From positions 24,526,362 through 24,590,361 of the forward strand of contig CM049307.1 in NCBI GenBank assembly GCA_026874595.1: a stretch of 64,000 nt of DNA, in the 5' to 3' direction. The notes under the pieces were generated by a model, which saw only the letters and a program-made list of their open reading frames with translations, searched no databases and was not told where the DNA came from. Each line of letters opens with the position of its first letter. Position 1 is the first letter of the stretch. The translations under genes were made by a program, and so were the position numbers. Shown piece by piece: positions 11,091 to 22,814 of the stretch. Source of the stretch: Sipunculus nudus. Its lineage: Eukaryota; Annelida; Sipuncula; Golfingiida; Sipunculidae.

Positions 11091-12585
11091 TCTCTCACCC
11101 CTAAGCCTCTCATCCTCCATGCACCCCATTCTGTTGACAGGTTCTATAAACCAGATTAATTAGCTATGAATGTTGAAGCAATTTAGAAAAGTGAATCAAC
11201 TGAAATATTCATATTTATATATATGTTATACTGTAAATGTGTAGTTACATTTTTTTTAACCTGGAAAAAATGATGTATTGAAAAAAGGAATTAAGGCAAA
11301 TATTGTTAATTTTTCCTGGTTCAGTAGAATGGGAATTAAAATGGTTTGCTTTGTTTTTCCACCTTTCTGCCTGCATAAATATTTAATAATTATGAAAAAA
11401 ACTTTTTTCCCTGTAGGTACTTAAATTTCATATCCTGTATGAATATGCAAGGGTGATGTAACTCCCACCATCCCCTTCCCCCACCCGATAGAGTCCTTGC
11501 TCTTTGGCACTGTAAACAATAGTTCTATTGCTGTTCCATAAAATTTAATAATTAAAGATAATATATACAGAGAGACTTATTAGGCATTGTACCTCCCATC
11601 ATAACCCCCTCCCCCCATCAATCTTTCCACTTGTTAAGTTGGGACTTTATGGCTACTGTATACATATGATAAAATAGAAAAATAGGTTTATTAAAATAAT
11701 TGGATCTCATTAGACAAATGTGTAAACTGTTGAACTGTCAACAGCTTATCAAAAAGGTAACCAATGGAAACACATGATTGGGTCTCAAAATATTATTTGC
11801 AACAATCTCTTCAATCATATCAACCAACCATGACCAAGATTACCTTTTCCGATCAGACTTTATCTACTTTTCATAATTTAGATTTTAACCTTCCAGGTGT
11901 TTAAGTACTGTTAAATGCTTCATCTCCCCTCTCTGTAACTCTGTCTCTCTGTCTCTCCTTTTCTCTCTACATCCACCTCCTTGCTGCCCTCACTGTTCCC
12001 TTCTCCAAACCCCATCCCAATGTCAGCCTCAGTAAACAAGAACAAGATGAATCAGATATATTCATACTTTAATATTTTGTATAACTATTTATCCACAGGT
12101 ACCTATGTACATACTAGAAATTATGTCAATATTGTGTAAAATGTAGACATAGTGGGCATCAAAATAATGTACCTTGTCAAGACTGAAGAGATATTGTGTC
12201 ATCCAATCACAAATTCATAATCCCATAGTAAATCATAACATCATATCTGTCAAATAGAAATCTTGCAGACTTCCATACACTATAGATCCTTCAACAAATA
12301 GCCTTATCATCATTCTACTACTGCTAATTACTGCTGTCATTGCATTCATATTTGCTCTTATATATCAAAATTTTCAACCCATCCTAAATAGATAAAAAAT
12401 AAACCACTATATTTTACTCTATTAATCCATCAGTCAGGTTATTTAATTTATCATTTACTCACATATTACATTACATTCCTTTATAATAGCTCAACATATC
12501 CATGATATTCATAAGCTTTATAAACTCGATATAGTATCACAATGGAGAAACATTTATAGTCCAATCACGATTAGCTGAGCGCCGT
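11091..12585. other. AT-rich and pyrimidine-rich intergenic DNA
   Basis: No gene can be supported. A C/T-rich stretch lies at about 11,925-12,010, and short C-rich patches (CCCCTTCCCCCACCC) at about 11,470-11,490 and 11,600-11,620. The rest is AT-rich. Confidence 0.35.
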
Positions 12586-12597
12586 GACCCATGGGTC
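12586..12597. other. perfect 12-bp palindrome
   Basis: GACCCATGGGTC reads the same on both strands. It lies just before ATTACT block 3 and after GCTGAGCGCCGT, so it may be the end of a small interspersed element. Its function is unknown. Confidence 0.5.
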
Positions 12598-12602
12598 CCT
12601 TG

Positions 12603-12680
12603 TTATTCTATTACTCTTACTAATACATGGAAAAAGCTGTAATAGTCTATTACTATTACTATTACTTACTACTATTACCC
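12603..12680 (+). repeat. (ATTACT)n-like simple repeat, block 3
   Basis: An imperfect CTATTACTATTACT tract split by about 20 bases of other sequence. Third occurrence of the motif in the left flank. Confidence 0.75.
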
Positions 12681-12730
12681 CATGTATGCTTAAAGAGCTA
12701 ATGATTGGTCTTAGGGCTGAAACAGATACA

Positions 12731-12784
12731 AAATTTTGGATTCGAGTACCTGATAGGGATTACCTGAATCGAACTGGAGTACTC
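12731..12784 (+). repeat. partial relative of the inverted-repeat spacer
   Basis: The 37 bases from 12,731 match the loop of the inverted repeat, from 13,043, at 31 of 37 positions by eye. A common origin of the two segments is likely. Confidence 0.55.
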
Positions 12785-12997
12785 TTTACCATGGCAACAC
12801 TGTAAATTTATAATGGACATGTGTTTAACGATGCAAAATATGCATAAATTTGACTTTGTGATGGCTTAACTTTATCCCAATGAAGGAATAGATATATGTC
12901 ATAACAAGACCTCTGTTAATTTGACTAGCATATGTTAAGAGCCCTATGCAAGGCTAAGATAATGAATAAATAGGCCTACAGACTGCCTGTATATTTG

Positions 12998-13122
12998 CAT
13001 AAATATTCAGATATTCATGTACATACACAAGTACTCGAGTCCAAATTTTGGATTTGAGTACTTGGTAAGTATTACCTGGACTCGAGTACTTGAGTATGTA
13101 CATGAATATCTGAATATTTATG
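12998..13122. repeat. 46-bp near-perfect inverted repeat with 33-bp spacer
   Basis: The left arm 12,998-13,043 and right arm 13,077-13,122 are reverse complements over 46 bp with one mismatch (CACAAG against CTTGAG). The spacer is 33 bp. The arms carry ACTCGAGT and GTAC palindromes. The structure resembles a small fold-back element or a recent inverted duplication. It has no coding capacity. It lies 248 bp left of the satellite edge. Confidence 0.9.
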
Positions 13123-13370
13123 GTCTGGTATATGTCAAGTGACAGCGCATTTGAAGGCCATGAGGTGTCAAAAATGATGGAAATATTTGCCTCCTCATAG
13201 TTGCTAATAGTGCAGTCCTCATTGCAGGATGTAAAGGCGCTCTTACACTTAGTGCAGTGGTCATAGACTCTCAGATGTTAAAGGGCTGAAATGGCGTTAC
13301 AAATAATGTCTATACCACACTGAAATGGGGTAGGGGGCTGAATATGCTGTGGCTAAGGTTTATGGACGGT
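13123..13370. other. unique sequence between inverted repeat and satellite
   Basis: Apparently single-copy, less AT-rich than the flank further left. No frame or motif was seen. It is the last non-satellite sequence before the array. Confidence 0.4.
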
Positions 13371-13740
13371 CAACATCAGCAGCAATATCAGGGGGTATGG
13401 GGTCCATGGATTGTGAACAACAGCTGCTATGTCAGGGGGTATAGGGTTCATTGAGGGAACAACAGGGGATATGGGTTTCATGAGCAGCTGCTGTGCCAAG
13501 TGAAATAAGGTTGATGGACTGTTAGCTACAGCTGTTATGTCAGGGGTACAGGGTTGATGGACTGAACAACAGCCATTGTGTCAGGGGTATTGGGTTGATG
13601 GACTGAACAGCAGCTGTTAGTTCAAAGGGGTATGGGGTCCATGGATTGTGGACAGCAGCTGCTATGTCAGGGGGTACAGGTTAAATAGATAAAACAACAG
13701 CTGCTATGTCAGGGGGTATAGGTTACATGGATTAAACAAC
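13371..13740 (+). repeat. degenerate left edge of the satellite
   Basis: The first units are recognisable (ATCAGGGGGTATGGGGTCCA at 13,387) but carry many substitutions and length changes, for example CAGCCATTGTGTCAGGGG and GAACAGCAGCTGTTAG. Edge units that escape homogenisation by unequal exchange are expected to look like this. Confidence 0.8.
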
Positions 13741-15724
13741 AGCTGCTATGTCAGGGAGTGCAGGGTTCATAGGATGACCAACAGCTACTACATCAGAGTG
13801 TATGGGGTCCATGGATTGTGATCAACAGCTGCTATGTCAGGGGGTAAAAGTTACATGGATTAAACAACAGCTGCTATGTCAGGGGGTATAGGTTACATGG
13901 ATTAAACAACAGCTGCTATGTCAGGGAGTGCAGGGTTCATGGGATGATCAAAAGCTACTACGTCAGAGTGTATGGGGTCCATGGATTGTGATCAACAGCT
14001 GCTATGTCAGGGTGTATAGGTTACATGGATTAAACAACAGCTGCTATGTCAGGGTGTATGGGGTCCATGGATTGTGATCAACAGCTGCTATGTCAGGGTG
14101 TATGGGGTCCATGGATTGTGATCAACAGCTGCTATGTCAGGGGGTATAGGTTACATGGATTAAACAACAGCTGCTATGTCAGGGGGTATAGGTTACATGG
14201 ATTAAACAACAGCTGCTATGTCAGGGGGTATAGGTTACATGGATTAAACAACAGCTGCTATGTCAGGGGTATAGGTTACATGGATTAAACAACAGCTGCT
14301 ATGTCAGTGAGTGCAGCATTCATGTGATGACCAACAGCTACTACGTCAGGGTGTATTGGGTCCATGGATTGTGAATAACAGCTGCTATGTCAGGGGGTAT
14401 AGGTTACATGGATTAAACAACAGCTTCTATGTCAGGGAGTGCAGGGTTCATGGGATGATCAACAGCTCCTACGTCAGGGTGTATGGGGTCCATGGATTGT
14501 GAACAACAGCTGCTATGTCAGGGGGTATAGGTTACATGGATTAAACAACAGCTGCTATGTCAGGGGGTATAGGTTACATGGATTAAACAACAGATGCTAT
14601 GTCAGGGGGTATAAGTTACATGGATTAAACAACAGCTGCTATGTCAGGGGGTATAGGATACATGGATTAAACAACAGCTGCTATGTCAGGGGGTATAGGA
14701 TACATGGATTAAACAACAGCTGCTATGTCAGGGGGTATAGGATACATGGATTAAACAACAGCTGCTATGTCAGGGGGTATAGGATACATGGATTAAACAA
14801 CAGATGCTATGTCAGGGGGTATAGGTTACATGGATTAAACAACAGCTTCTATGTCAGGGAGTGCAGGGTTCATGGGATGATCAACAGCTACTACGTCAGG
14901 GTGTATGGGGTCCATGGATTGTGAACAACAGCTGCTATGTCAGGGGGTATAGGTTACATGGATTAAACAACAGCTGCTATGTCAGGGGGTATAGGTTACA
15001 TGGATTAAACAACAGATGCTATGTCAGGGGGTATAAGTTACATGGATTAAACAACAGCTGCTATGTCAGGGGGTATAGGATACATGGATTAAACAACAGC
15101 TGCTATGTCAGGGGGTATAGGATACATGGATTAAACAACAGCTGCTATGTCAGGGGGTATAGGATACATGGATTAAACAACAGCTGCTATGTCAGGGGGT
15201 ATAGGATACATGGATTAAACAACAGATGCTATGTCAGGGGGTATAGGATACATGGATTAAACAACAGCTGCTATGTCAGGGGGTATAGGATACATGGATT
15301 AAACAACAGCTGCTATGTCAGGGGGTATAGGATACATGGATTAAACAACAGCTTCTATGTCAGGGAGTGCAGGGTTCATGGGATGATCAACAGCTGCTAC
15401 GTCAGGGTGTATTGGGTCCATGGATTGTGAACAACAGCTGCTATGTCAGGGGGTATAGGTTACATGGATTAAACAACAGCTGCTATGTCAGGGAGTGCAG
15501 GGTTCATAAGAAGATCAACAGCTACTACGTCAGGGTGTATGGGGTCCATGGATTGTGAACAACAGCTGCTATGTCAGGGGGTATAGGTTACATGGATTAA
15601 ACAACAGCTGCTATGTCAGGGAGTGCAGGGTTCATGGGATGATCAACAGCTACTACGTCAGGGTGTATTGGGTCCATGGATTGTGAACAACAGCTGCTAT
15701 GTCAGGGGGTATAGGTTACATGGA

Positions 15725-15852
15725 TTAAACAACAGCTGCTATGTCAGGGAGTGCAGGGTTCATGGGATGATCAACAGCTACTACGTCAGGGTGTCTTGGG
15801 TCCATGGATTGTGAACAACAGCTGCTATGTCAGGGGGTATAGGTTACATGGA
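15725..15852 (+). repeat. reference 128-bp B-C-D block
   Basis: B is 15,725-15,767 (43 bp, marked by GGGAGTGCAGGGTTCATGGGA). C is 15,768-15,808 (41 bp, starts TGATCAACAGCTACTACGTC). D is 15,809-15,852 (44 bp, starts TTGTGAACAACAGCTGCTAT). B plus C equals 84, so the frame is kept; D adds 44 and includes TGA at 15,812-15,814. The next B starts at 15,853. C is the only class whose consensus contains a CpG (ACGTCA). Confidence 0.9.
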
Positions 15853-16150
15853 TTAAACAACAGCTGCTATGTCAGGGAGTGCAGGGTTCATAAGATGATC
15901 AACAGCTACTACGTCAGGGTGTATGGGGTCCATGGATTGTGAACAACAGCTGCTATGTCAGGGGGTATAGGTTACATGGATTAAACAACAGCTGCTATGT
16001 CAGGGAGTGCAGAGTTCATGGGATGATCAACAGCTACTACGTCAGGGTGTATGCGGTCCAGGGATTGTGAACAACAGCTGCTATGTCAGGGGGTATAGGT
16101 TACATGGATTAAACAACAGCTGCTATGTCAGGGGGTAAAGGTTACATGGA

Positions 16151-16192
16151 TTAAACAACAGCTGCTATGTCAGGGGGTATAGGTTACATGGA
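16151..16192 (+). repeat. reference 42-bp class A monomer
   Basis: Exact consensus unit. It contains the palindrome CAGCTG at 16,159-16,164 and GGGGG at 16,173-16,177, and has no CpG. Its length is four turns of B-DNA at 10.5 bp per turn. Common variants elsewhere are GGATACATGGA, CAGATGCTATG, AAGAGCTGCT, CAGATGCCATGTCAGGAGG, GCGGGTA and CAAGGGGTA. Confidence 0.95.
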
Positions 16193-16894
16193 TTAAACAA
16201 CAGCTGCTATGTCAGGGGGTATAGGTTACATGGATTAAACAACAGCTGCTATGTCAGGGGGTATAGGTTACATGGATTAAACAACAGCTGCTATGTCAGG
16301 GGGTATAGGTTACATGGATTAAACAACAGCTGCTATGTCAGCGGGTATAGGTTACATGGATTAAACAACAGCTGCTATGTCAGGGGGTATAGGTTATATG
16401 GATTTAACAACAGCTGCTATGTCAGGGGGTATAGGTTACATGGATTAAACAACAGCTGCTATGTCAGGGGGTTTAGGTTACATGGATTAAACTACAGCTG
16501 CTATGTCAGGGGGTATAGGGTACATGGATTAAACAACAGCTGCTATGTCAGGGGGTATAGGTTACATGGATTAAACAACAGCTGCTATGTATGGGAGTGC
16601 AGGGTTCATGGGATGATCAACAGCTACTACATCAGGGTGTATGGGGTCCATGGATTGTGAACAACAGCTGCTATGTCAGGGGGTATGGGGTCCATGGATT
16701 GTGAACAACAGCTGCTATGTCGGGGATTGCAGGGTTCATGGGATGATCAACAGCTGCTGTGTCAGGGGGTATAGGTTACATGGATAAAACAACAGCTGCT
16801 ATGTCAGGAGGTATAAGTTACATGGATTAAAAAACAGCTGCTATGTCAGGGGGTATAGGTTACATGGATTAAACAACAGCTGCTATGTCAGGGA

Positions 16895-19800
16895 GTGCAG
16901 GGTTCATGGGATGATCAACAGCTACTACGTAAGGGTGTATGGGGTCTATGGATTGTGAACAACAGCTGCTATGTCAGGGGGTATAGGTTATATGGATTAA
17001 ACAACAGCTGCTATGTCAGGAAGTATAGGTTACATGGATTAAACAACAGCTGCTTTGTCAGGGGGTATAGGTTACATGGATTAAACAACAGCTGCTATGT
17101 CAGGGGGTATAGGTTACATGGATTAAACAACAGCTGCTATGTCAGGGAGTGCCGGGTTCATGGGATGATCAACAGCTACTACGTCAGAGTGTATGGGGTC
17201 AATGGATTGTGCACAACAGCTGCTATGTCAGGGGGTATAGGTTACATGGATTAAACAACAGCTGCTATGTCAGGGAGTGCCGGGTTCATGGGATGATCAA
17301 CAGCTACTACGTCAGGGTGTATGGGGTCAACATATTGTGAACAACAGCTGCTATATCAGGGGGTATAGGTTACATGGATTAAACAACAGCTGCTATGTCA
17401 GGGGGTATAGGATACATGGATTAAACAACAGCTGCTATGTCAGGGGGTATAGGTTACATGGATTAAACAACAGCTGCTATGTCAGGGGGTATAGGTTACA
17501 TGGATTAAACAACAGCTGCTATGTCAGGGGGTATAGGTTACATGGATTAAACAAGAGCTGCTATGTCAGGGGGTATAGGTTACATGGATTAAACAACAGA
17601 TGCTATGTCAGGGGGTATAGGTTACATGAATTAAACAACAGCTGCTGTGTCAGGGGGTATAGGTTACATGGATAAAACAACAGCTGCTATGTCAGGAGGT
17701 ATAAGTTACATGGATTAAAAAACAGCTGCTATGTCAGGGGGTATAGGTTACATGGATTAAACAACAGCTGCTATGTCAGGGGGTATAGGTTACATGGATT
17801 AAACAACAGCTGCTATGTCAGGGAGTGCAGGGTCCATGGGATGATCAACAGCTACTACGTCAGGGTGTATGGGGTCTAGGGATTGTGAACAACAGCTGCT
17901 ATGTCAGGGGGTATAGGTTACATGGATTAAACAACAGCTGCTTTGTTAGGGGGTATAGGATACATGGATTAAACAACAGCTGCTATGTCAGGGGGTATAG
18001 GTTACATGGATTAAACAACAGATGCCATGTCAGGAGGTATAGGTTACATGGATTAAACAACAGCTGCTATGTCAGGGGGTATAGGTTACATGGATTAAAC
18101 AACAGCTGCTATATCAGGGGGTATAGGTTACATGGATTAAACAACAGATGCTATGTCAGGGGGTATAGGTTACATGGATTAAACAACAGCTGCTATGTCA
18201 GGGGGTATAGGTTACATGGATTAAACAACAGCTGCTATGTCAGGGGGTATAGGTTACATGGATTAAACAAGAGCTGCTATGTCAGGGGGTATAGGTTACA
18301 TGGATTAAACAACAGATGCCATGTCAGGAGGTATAGGTTACATGGATTAAACAACAGCTGCTATGTCAGGGGGTATAGGTTACATGGATTAAACAACAGC
18401 TGCTATGTCAGGGGGTATAGGTTACATGGATTAAACAACAGCTGCTATGTCAGGGGGTATAGGTTACATGGATTAAACAACAGATGCTATGTCAGGGGGT
18501 ATAGGTTACATGGATTAAACAACAGCTGCTATGTCAGGGGGTATAGGTTACATGGGTTAAACAACAGCTGCTATGTCAAGGGGTATAGGTTACATGGATT
18601 AAACAACAGCTGCTATGTCAGGGAGTGCAGGGTTCATAAGATGATCAACAGCTACTACGTCAGGGTGTATGGGGTCCATGGATTGTGAACAACAGCTGCT
18701 ATGTCAGGGGGTATAGGTTACATGGATTAAACAACAGCTGCTATGTCAGGGAGTGCAGAGTTCATGGGATGATCAACAGCTACTACGTCAGGGTGTATGC
18801 GGTCCAGGGATTGTGAACAACAGCTGCTATGTCAGGGGGTATAGGTTACATGGATTAAACAACAGCTGCTATGTCAGGGGGTAAAGGTTACATGGATTAA
18901 ACAACAGCTGCTATGTCAGGGGGTATAGGTTACATGGAATAAACAACAGCTGCTATGTCAGGGGGTATAGGTTACATGGATTAAACAACAGCTGCTATGT
19001 CAGGGGGTATAGGTTACATGGATTAAACAACAGCTGCTATGTCAGGGGGTATAGGTTACATGGATTAAACAACAGCTGCTATGTCAGCGGGTATAGGTTA
19101 CATGGATTAAACAACAGCTGCTATGTCAGGGGGTATAGGTTATATGGATTTAACAACAGCTGCTATGTCAGGGGGTATAGGTTACATGGATTAAACAACA
19201 GCTGCTATGTCAGGGGGTTTAGGTTACATGGATTAAACTACAGCTGCTATGTCAGGGGGTATAGGGTACATGGATTAAACAACAGCTGCTATGTCAGGGG
19301 GTATAGGTTACATGGATTAAACAACAGCTGCTATGTATGGGAGTGCAGGGTTCATGGGATGATCAACAGCTACTACATCAGGGTGTATGGGGTCCATGGA
19401 TTGTGAACAACAGCTGCTATGTCAGGGGGTATGGGGTCCATGGATTGTGAACAACAGCTGCTATGTCGGGGATTGCAGGGTTCATGGGATGATCAACAGC
19501 TGCTGTGTCAGGGGGTATAGGTTACATGGATAAAACAACAGCTGCTATGTCAGGAGGTATAAGTTACATGGATTAAAAAACAGCTGCTATGTCAGGGGGT
19601 ATAGGTTACATGGATTAAACAACAGCTGCTATGTCAGGGAGTGCAGGGTTCATGGGATGATCAACAGCTACTACGTAAGGGTGTATGGGGTCTATGGATT
19701 GTGAACAACAGCTGCTATGTCAGGGGGTATAGGTTATATGGATTAAACAACAGCTGCTATGTCAGGAAGTATAGGTTACATGGATTAAACAACAGCTGCT

Positions 19801-22800
19801 TTGTCAGGGGGTATAGGTTACATGGATTAAACAACAGCTGCTATGTCAGGGGGTATAGGTTACATGGATTAAACAACAGCTGCTATGTCAGGGAGTGCCG
19901 GGTTCATGGGATGATCAACAGCTACTACGTCAGAGTGTATGGGGTCAATGGATTGTGCACAACAGCTGCTATGTCAGGGGGTATAGGTTACATGGATTAA
20001 ACAACAGCTGCTATGTCAGGGAGTGCCGGGTTCATGGGATGATCAACAGCTACTACGTCAGGGTGTATGGGGTCAACATATTGTGAACAACAGCTGCTAT
20101 ATCAGGGGGTATAGGTTACATGGATTAAACAACAGCTGCTATGTCAGGGGGTATAGGATACATGGATTAAACAACAGCTGCTATGTCAGGGGGTATAGGT
20201 TACATGGATTAAACAACAGCTGCTATGTCAGGGGGTATAGGTTACATGGATTAAACAACAGCTGCTATGTCAGGGGGTATAGGTTACATGGATTAAACAA
20301 GAGCTGCTATGTCAGGGGGTATAGGTTACATGGATTAAACAACAGATGCTATGTCAGGGGGTATAGGTTACATGAATTAAACAACAGCTGCTGTGTCAGG
20401 GGGTATAGGTTACATGGATAAAACAACAGCTGCTATGTCAGGAGGTATAAGTTACATGGATTAAAAAACAGCTGCTATGTCAGGGGGTATAGGTTACATG
20501 GATTAAACAACAGCTGCTATGTCAGGGGGTATAGGTTACATGGATTAAACAACAGCTGCTATGTCAGGGAGTGCAGGGTTCATGGGATGATCAACAGCTA
20601 CTACGTCAGGGTGTATGGGGTCTAGGGATTGTGAACAACAGCTGCTATGTCAGGGGGTATAGGTTACATGGATTAAACAACAGCTGCTATGTCAGGGGGT
20701 ATAGGATACATGGATTAAACAACAGCTTCTATGTCAGGGAGTGCAGGGTTCATGGGATGATCAACAGCTGCTACGTCAGGGTGTATTGGGTCCATGGATT
20801 GTGAACAACAGCTGCTATGTCAGGGGGTATAGGTTACATGGATTAAACAACAGCTGCTATGTCAGGGAGTGCAGGGTTCATAAGAAGATCAACAGCTACT
20901 ACGTCAGGGTGTATGGGGTCCATGGATTGTGAACAACAGCTGCGATGTCAGGGGGTATAGGTTACATGGATTAAACAACAGCTGCTATGTCAGGGAGTGC
21001 AGGGTTCATGGGATGATCAACAGCTACTACGTCAGGGTGTATTGGGTCCATGGATTGTGAACAACAGCTGCTATGTCAGGGGGTATAGGTTACATGGATT
21101 AAACAACAGCTGCTATGTCAGGGAGTGCAGGGTTCATGGGATGATCAACAGCTACTACGTCAGGGTGTATTGGGTCCATGGATTGTGAACAACAGCTGCT
21201 ATGTCAGGGGGTATAGGTTACATGGATTAAACAACAGCTGCTATGTCAGGGAGTGCAGGGTTCATAAGATGATCAACAGCTACTACGTCAGGGTGTATGG
21301 GGTCCATGGATTGTGAACAACAGCTGCTATGTCAGGGGGTATAGGTTACATGGATTAAACAACAGCTGCTATGTCAGGGAGTGCAGAGTTCATGGGATGA
21401 TCAACAGCTACTACGTCAGGGTGTATGCGGTCCAGGGATTGTGAACAACAGCTGCTATGTCAGGGGGTATAGGTTACATGGATTAAACAACAGCTGCTAT
21501 GTCAGGGGGTAAAGGTTACATGGATTAAACAACAGCTGCTATGTCAGGGGGTATAGGTTACATGGATTAAACAACAGCTGCTATGTCAGGGGGTATAGGT
21601 TACATGGATTAAACAACAGCTGCTATGTCAGGGGGTATAGGTTACATGGATTAAACAACAGCTGCTATGTCAGGGGGTATAGGTTACATGGATTAAACAA
21701 CAGCTGCTATGTCAGCGGGTATAGGTTACATGGATTAAACAACAGCTGCTATGTCAGGGGGTATAGGTTATATGGATTTAACAACAGCTGCTATGTCAGG
21801 GGGTATAGGTTACATGGATTAAACAACAGCTGCTATGTCAGGGGGTTTAGGTTACATGGATTAAACTACAGCTGCTATGTCAGGGGGTATAGGGTACATG
21901 GATTAAACAACAGCTGCTATGTCAGGGGATATAGGATACATGGATTAAACAACAGCTGCTATGTCAGGGGGTATAGGTTACATGGATTAAACAACAGCTG
22001 CTATGTCAGGGGGTATAGGTTACATGGATTAAACAACAGCTGCTATGTCAGGGGGTAAAGGTTACATGGATTAAACAACAGCTGCTATGTCAGGGGGTAT
22101 AGGTTACATGGATTAAACAACAGCTGCTATGTCAGGGGGTATAGGTTACATGGATTAAACAACAGCTGCTATGTCAGGGGGTATAGGTTACATGGATTAA
22201 ACAACAGCTGCTATGTCAGGGGGTATAGGTTACATGGATTAAACAACAGCTGCTATGTCAGCGGGTATAGGTTACATGGATTAAACAACAGCTGCTATGT
22301 CAGGGGGTATAGGTTATATGGATTTAACAACAGCTGCTATGTCAGGGGGTATAGGTTACATGGATTAAACAACAGCTGCTATGTCAGGGGGTTTAGGTTA
22401 CATGGATTAAACTACAGCTGCTATGTCAGGGGGTATAGGGTACATGGATTAAACAACAGCTGCTATGTCAGGGGGTATAGGTTACATGGATTAAACAACA
22501 GCTGCTATGTATGGGAGTGCAGGGTTCATGGGATGATCAACAGCTACTACATCAGGGTGTATGGGGTCCATGGATTGTGAACAACAGCTGCTATGTCAGG
22601 GGGTATGGGGTCCATGGATTGTGAACAACAGCTGCTATGTCGGGGATTGCAGGGTTCATGGGATGATCAACAGCTGCTGTGTCAGGGGGTATAGGTTACA
22701 TGGATAAAACAACAGCTGCTATGTCAGGAGGTATAAGTTACATGGATTAAAAAACAGCTGCTATGTCAGGGGGTATAGGTTACATGGATTAAACAACAGC

Positions 22801-22814
22801 TGCTATGTCAGGGA
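16895..22814 (+). repeat. higher-order repeat family I, copy 1 (5,920 bp)
   Basis: Made of a 2,746-bp half (from 16,895) and a 3,174-bp half (from 19,641). Each half begins at a C monomer with CTACGTAAGG instead of CTACGTCAGG. The halves share their first 930 bp or so, then differ: one continues with a long A run carrying CAGATGCCATGTCAGGAGG variants, the other with B-C-D blocks carrying GTATTGGGTCC. A private GCGATGTCA at 20,943 and GGAATAAAC at about 18,937 recur exactly 5,920 bp later. Confidence 0.85.

Larger units (their letters stand above)
13741..16894 (+). repeat. satellite domain rich in B-C-D blocks
   Basis: Units alternate frequently between A runs and 128-bp B-C-D blocks, for example successive blocks starting near 15,597, 15,725 and 15,853. 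An early sub-duplication with GGATACATGGA variants is seen at about 14,440-14,860 and 14,861-15,430. The part from about 15,300 to 15,942 matches 20,675-21,316 at an offset of 5,374 bp. The offset then grows to 5,920 bp by 16,895, a difference of 546 bp, equal to 13 monomers of 42. Confidence 0.75.

Noticed and set aside
12583..12805. 73-codon plus-strand frame with a run of leucines
   Set aside because: The leucine run is the translation of the ATTACT simple repeat.
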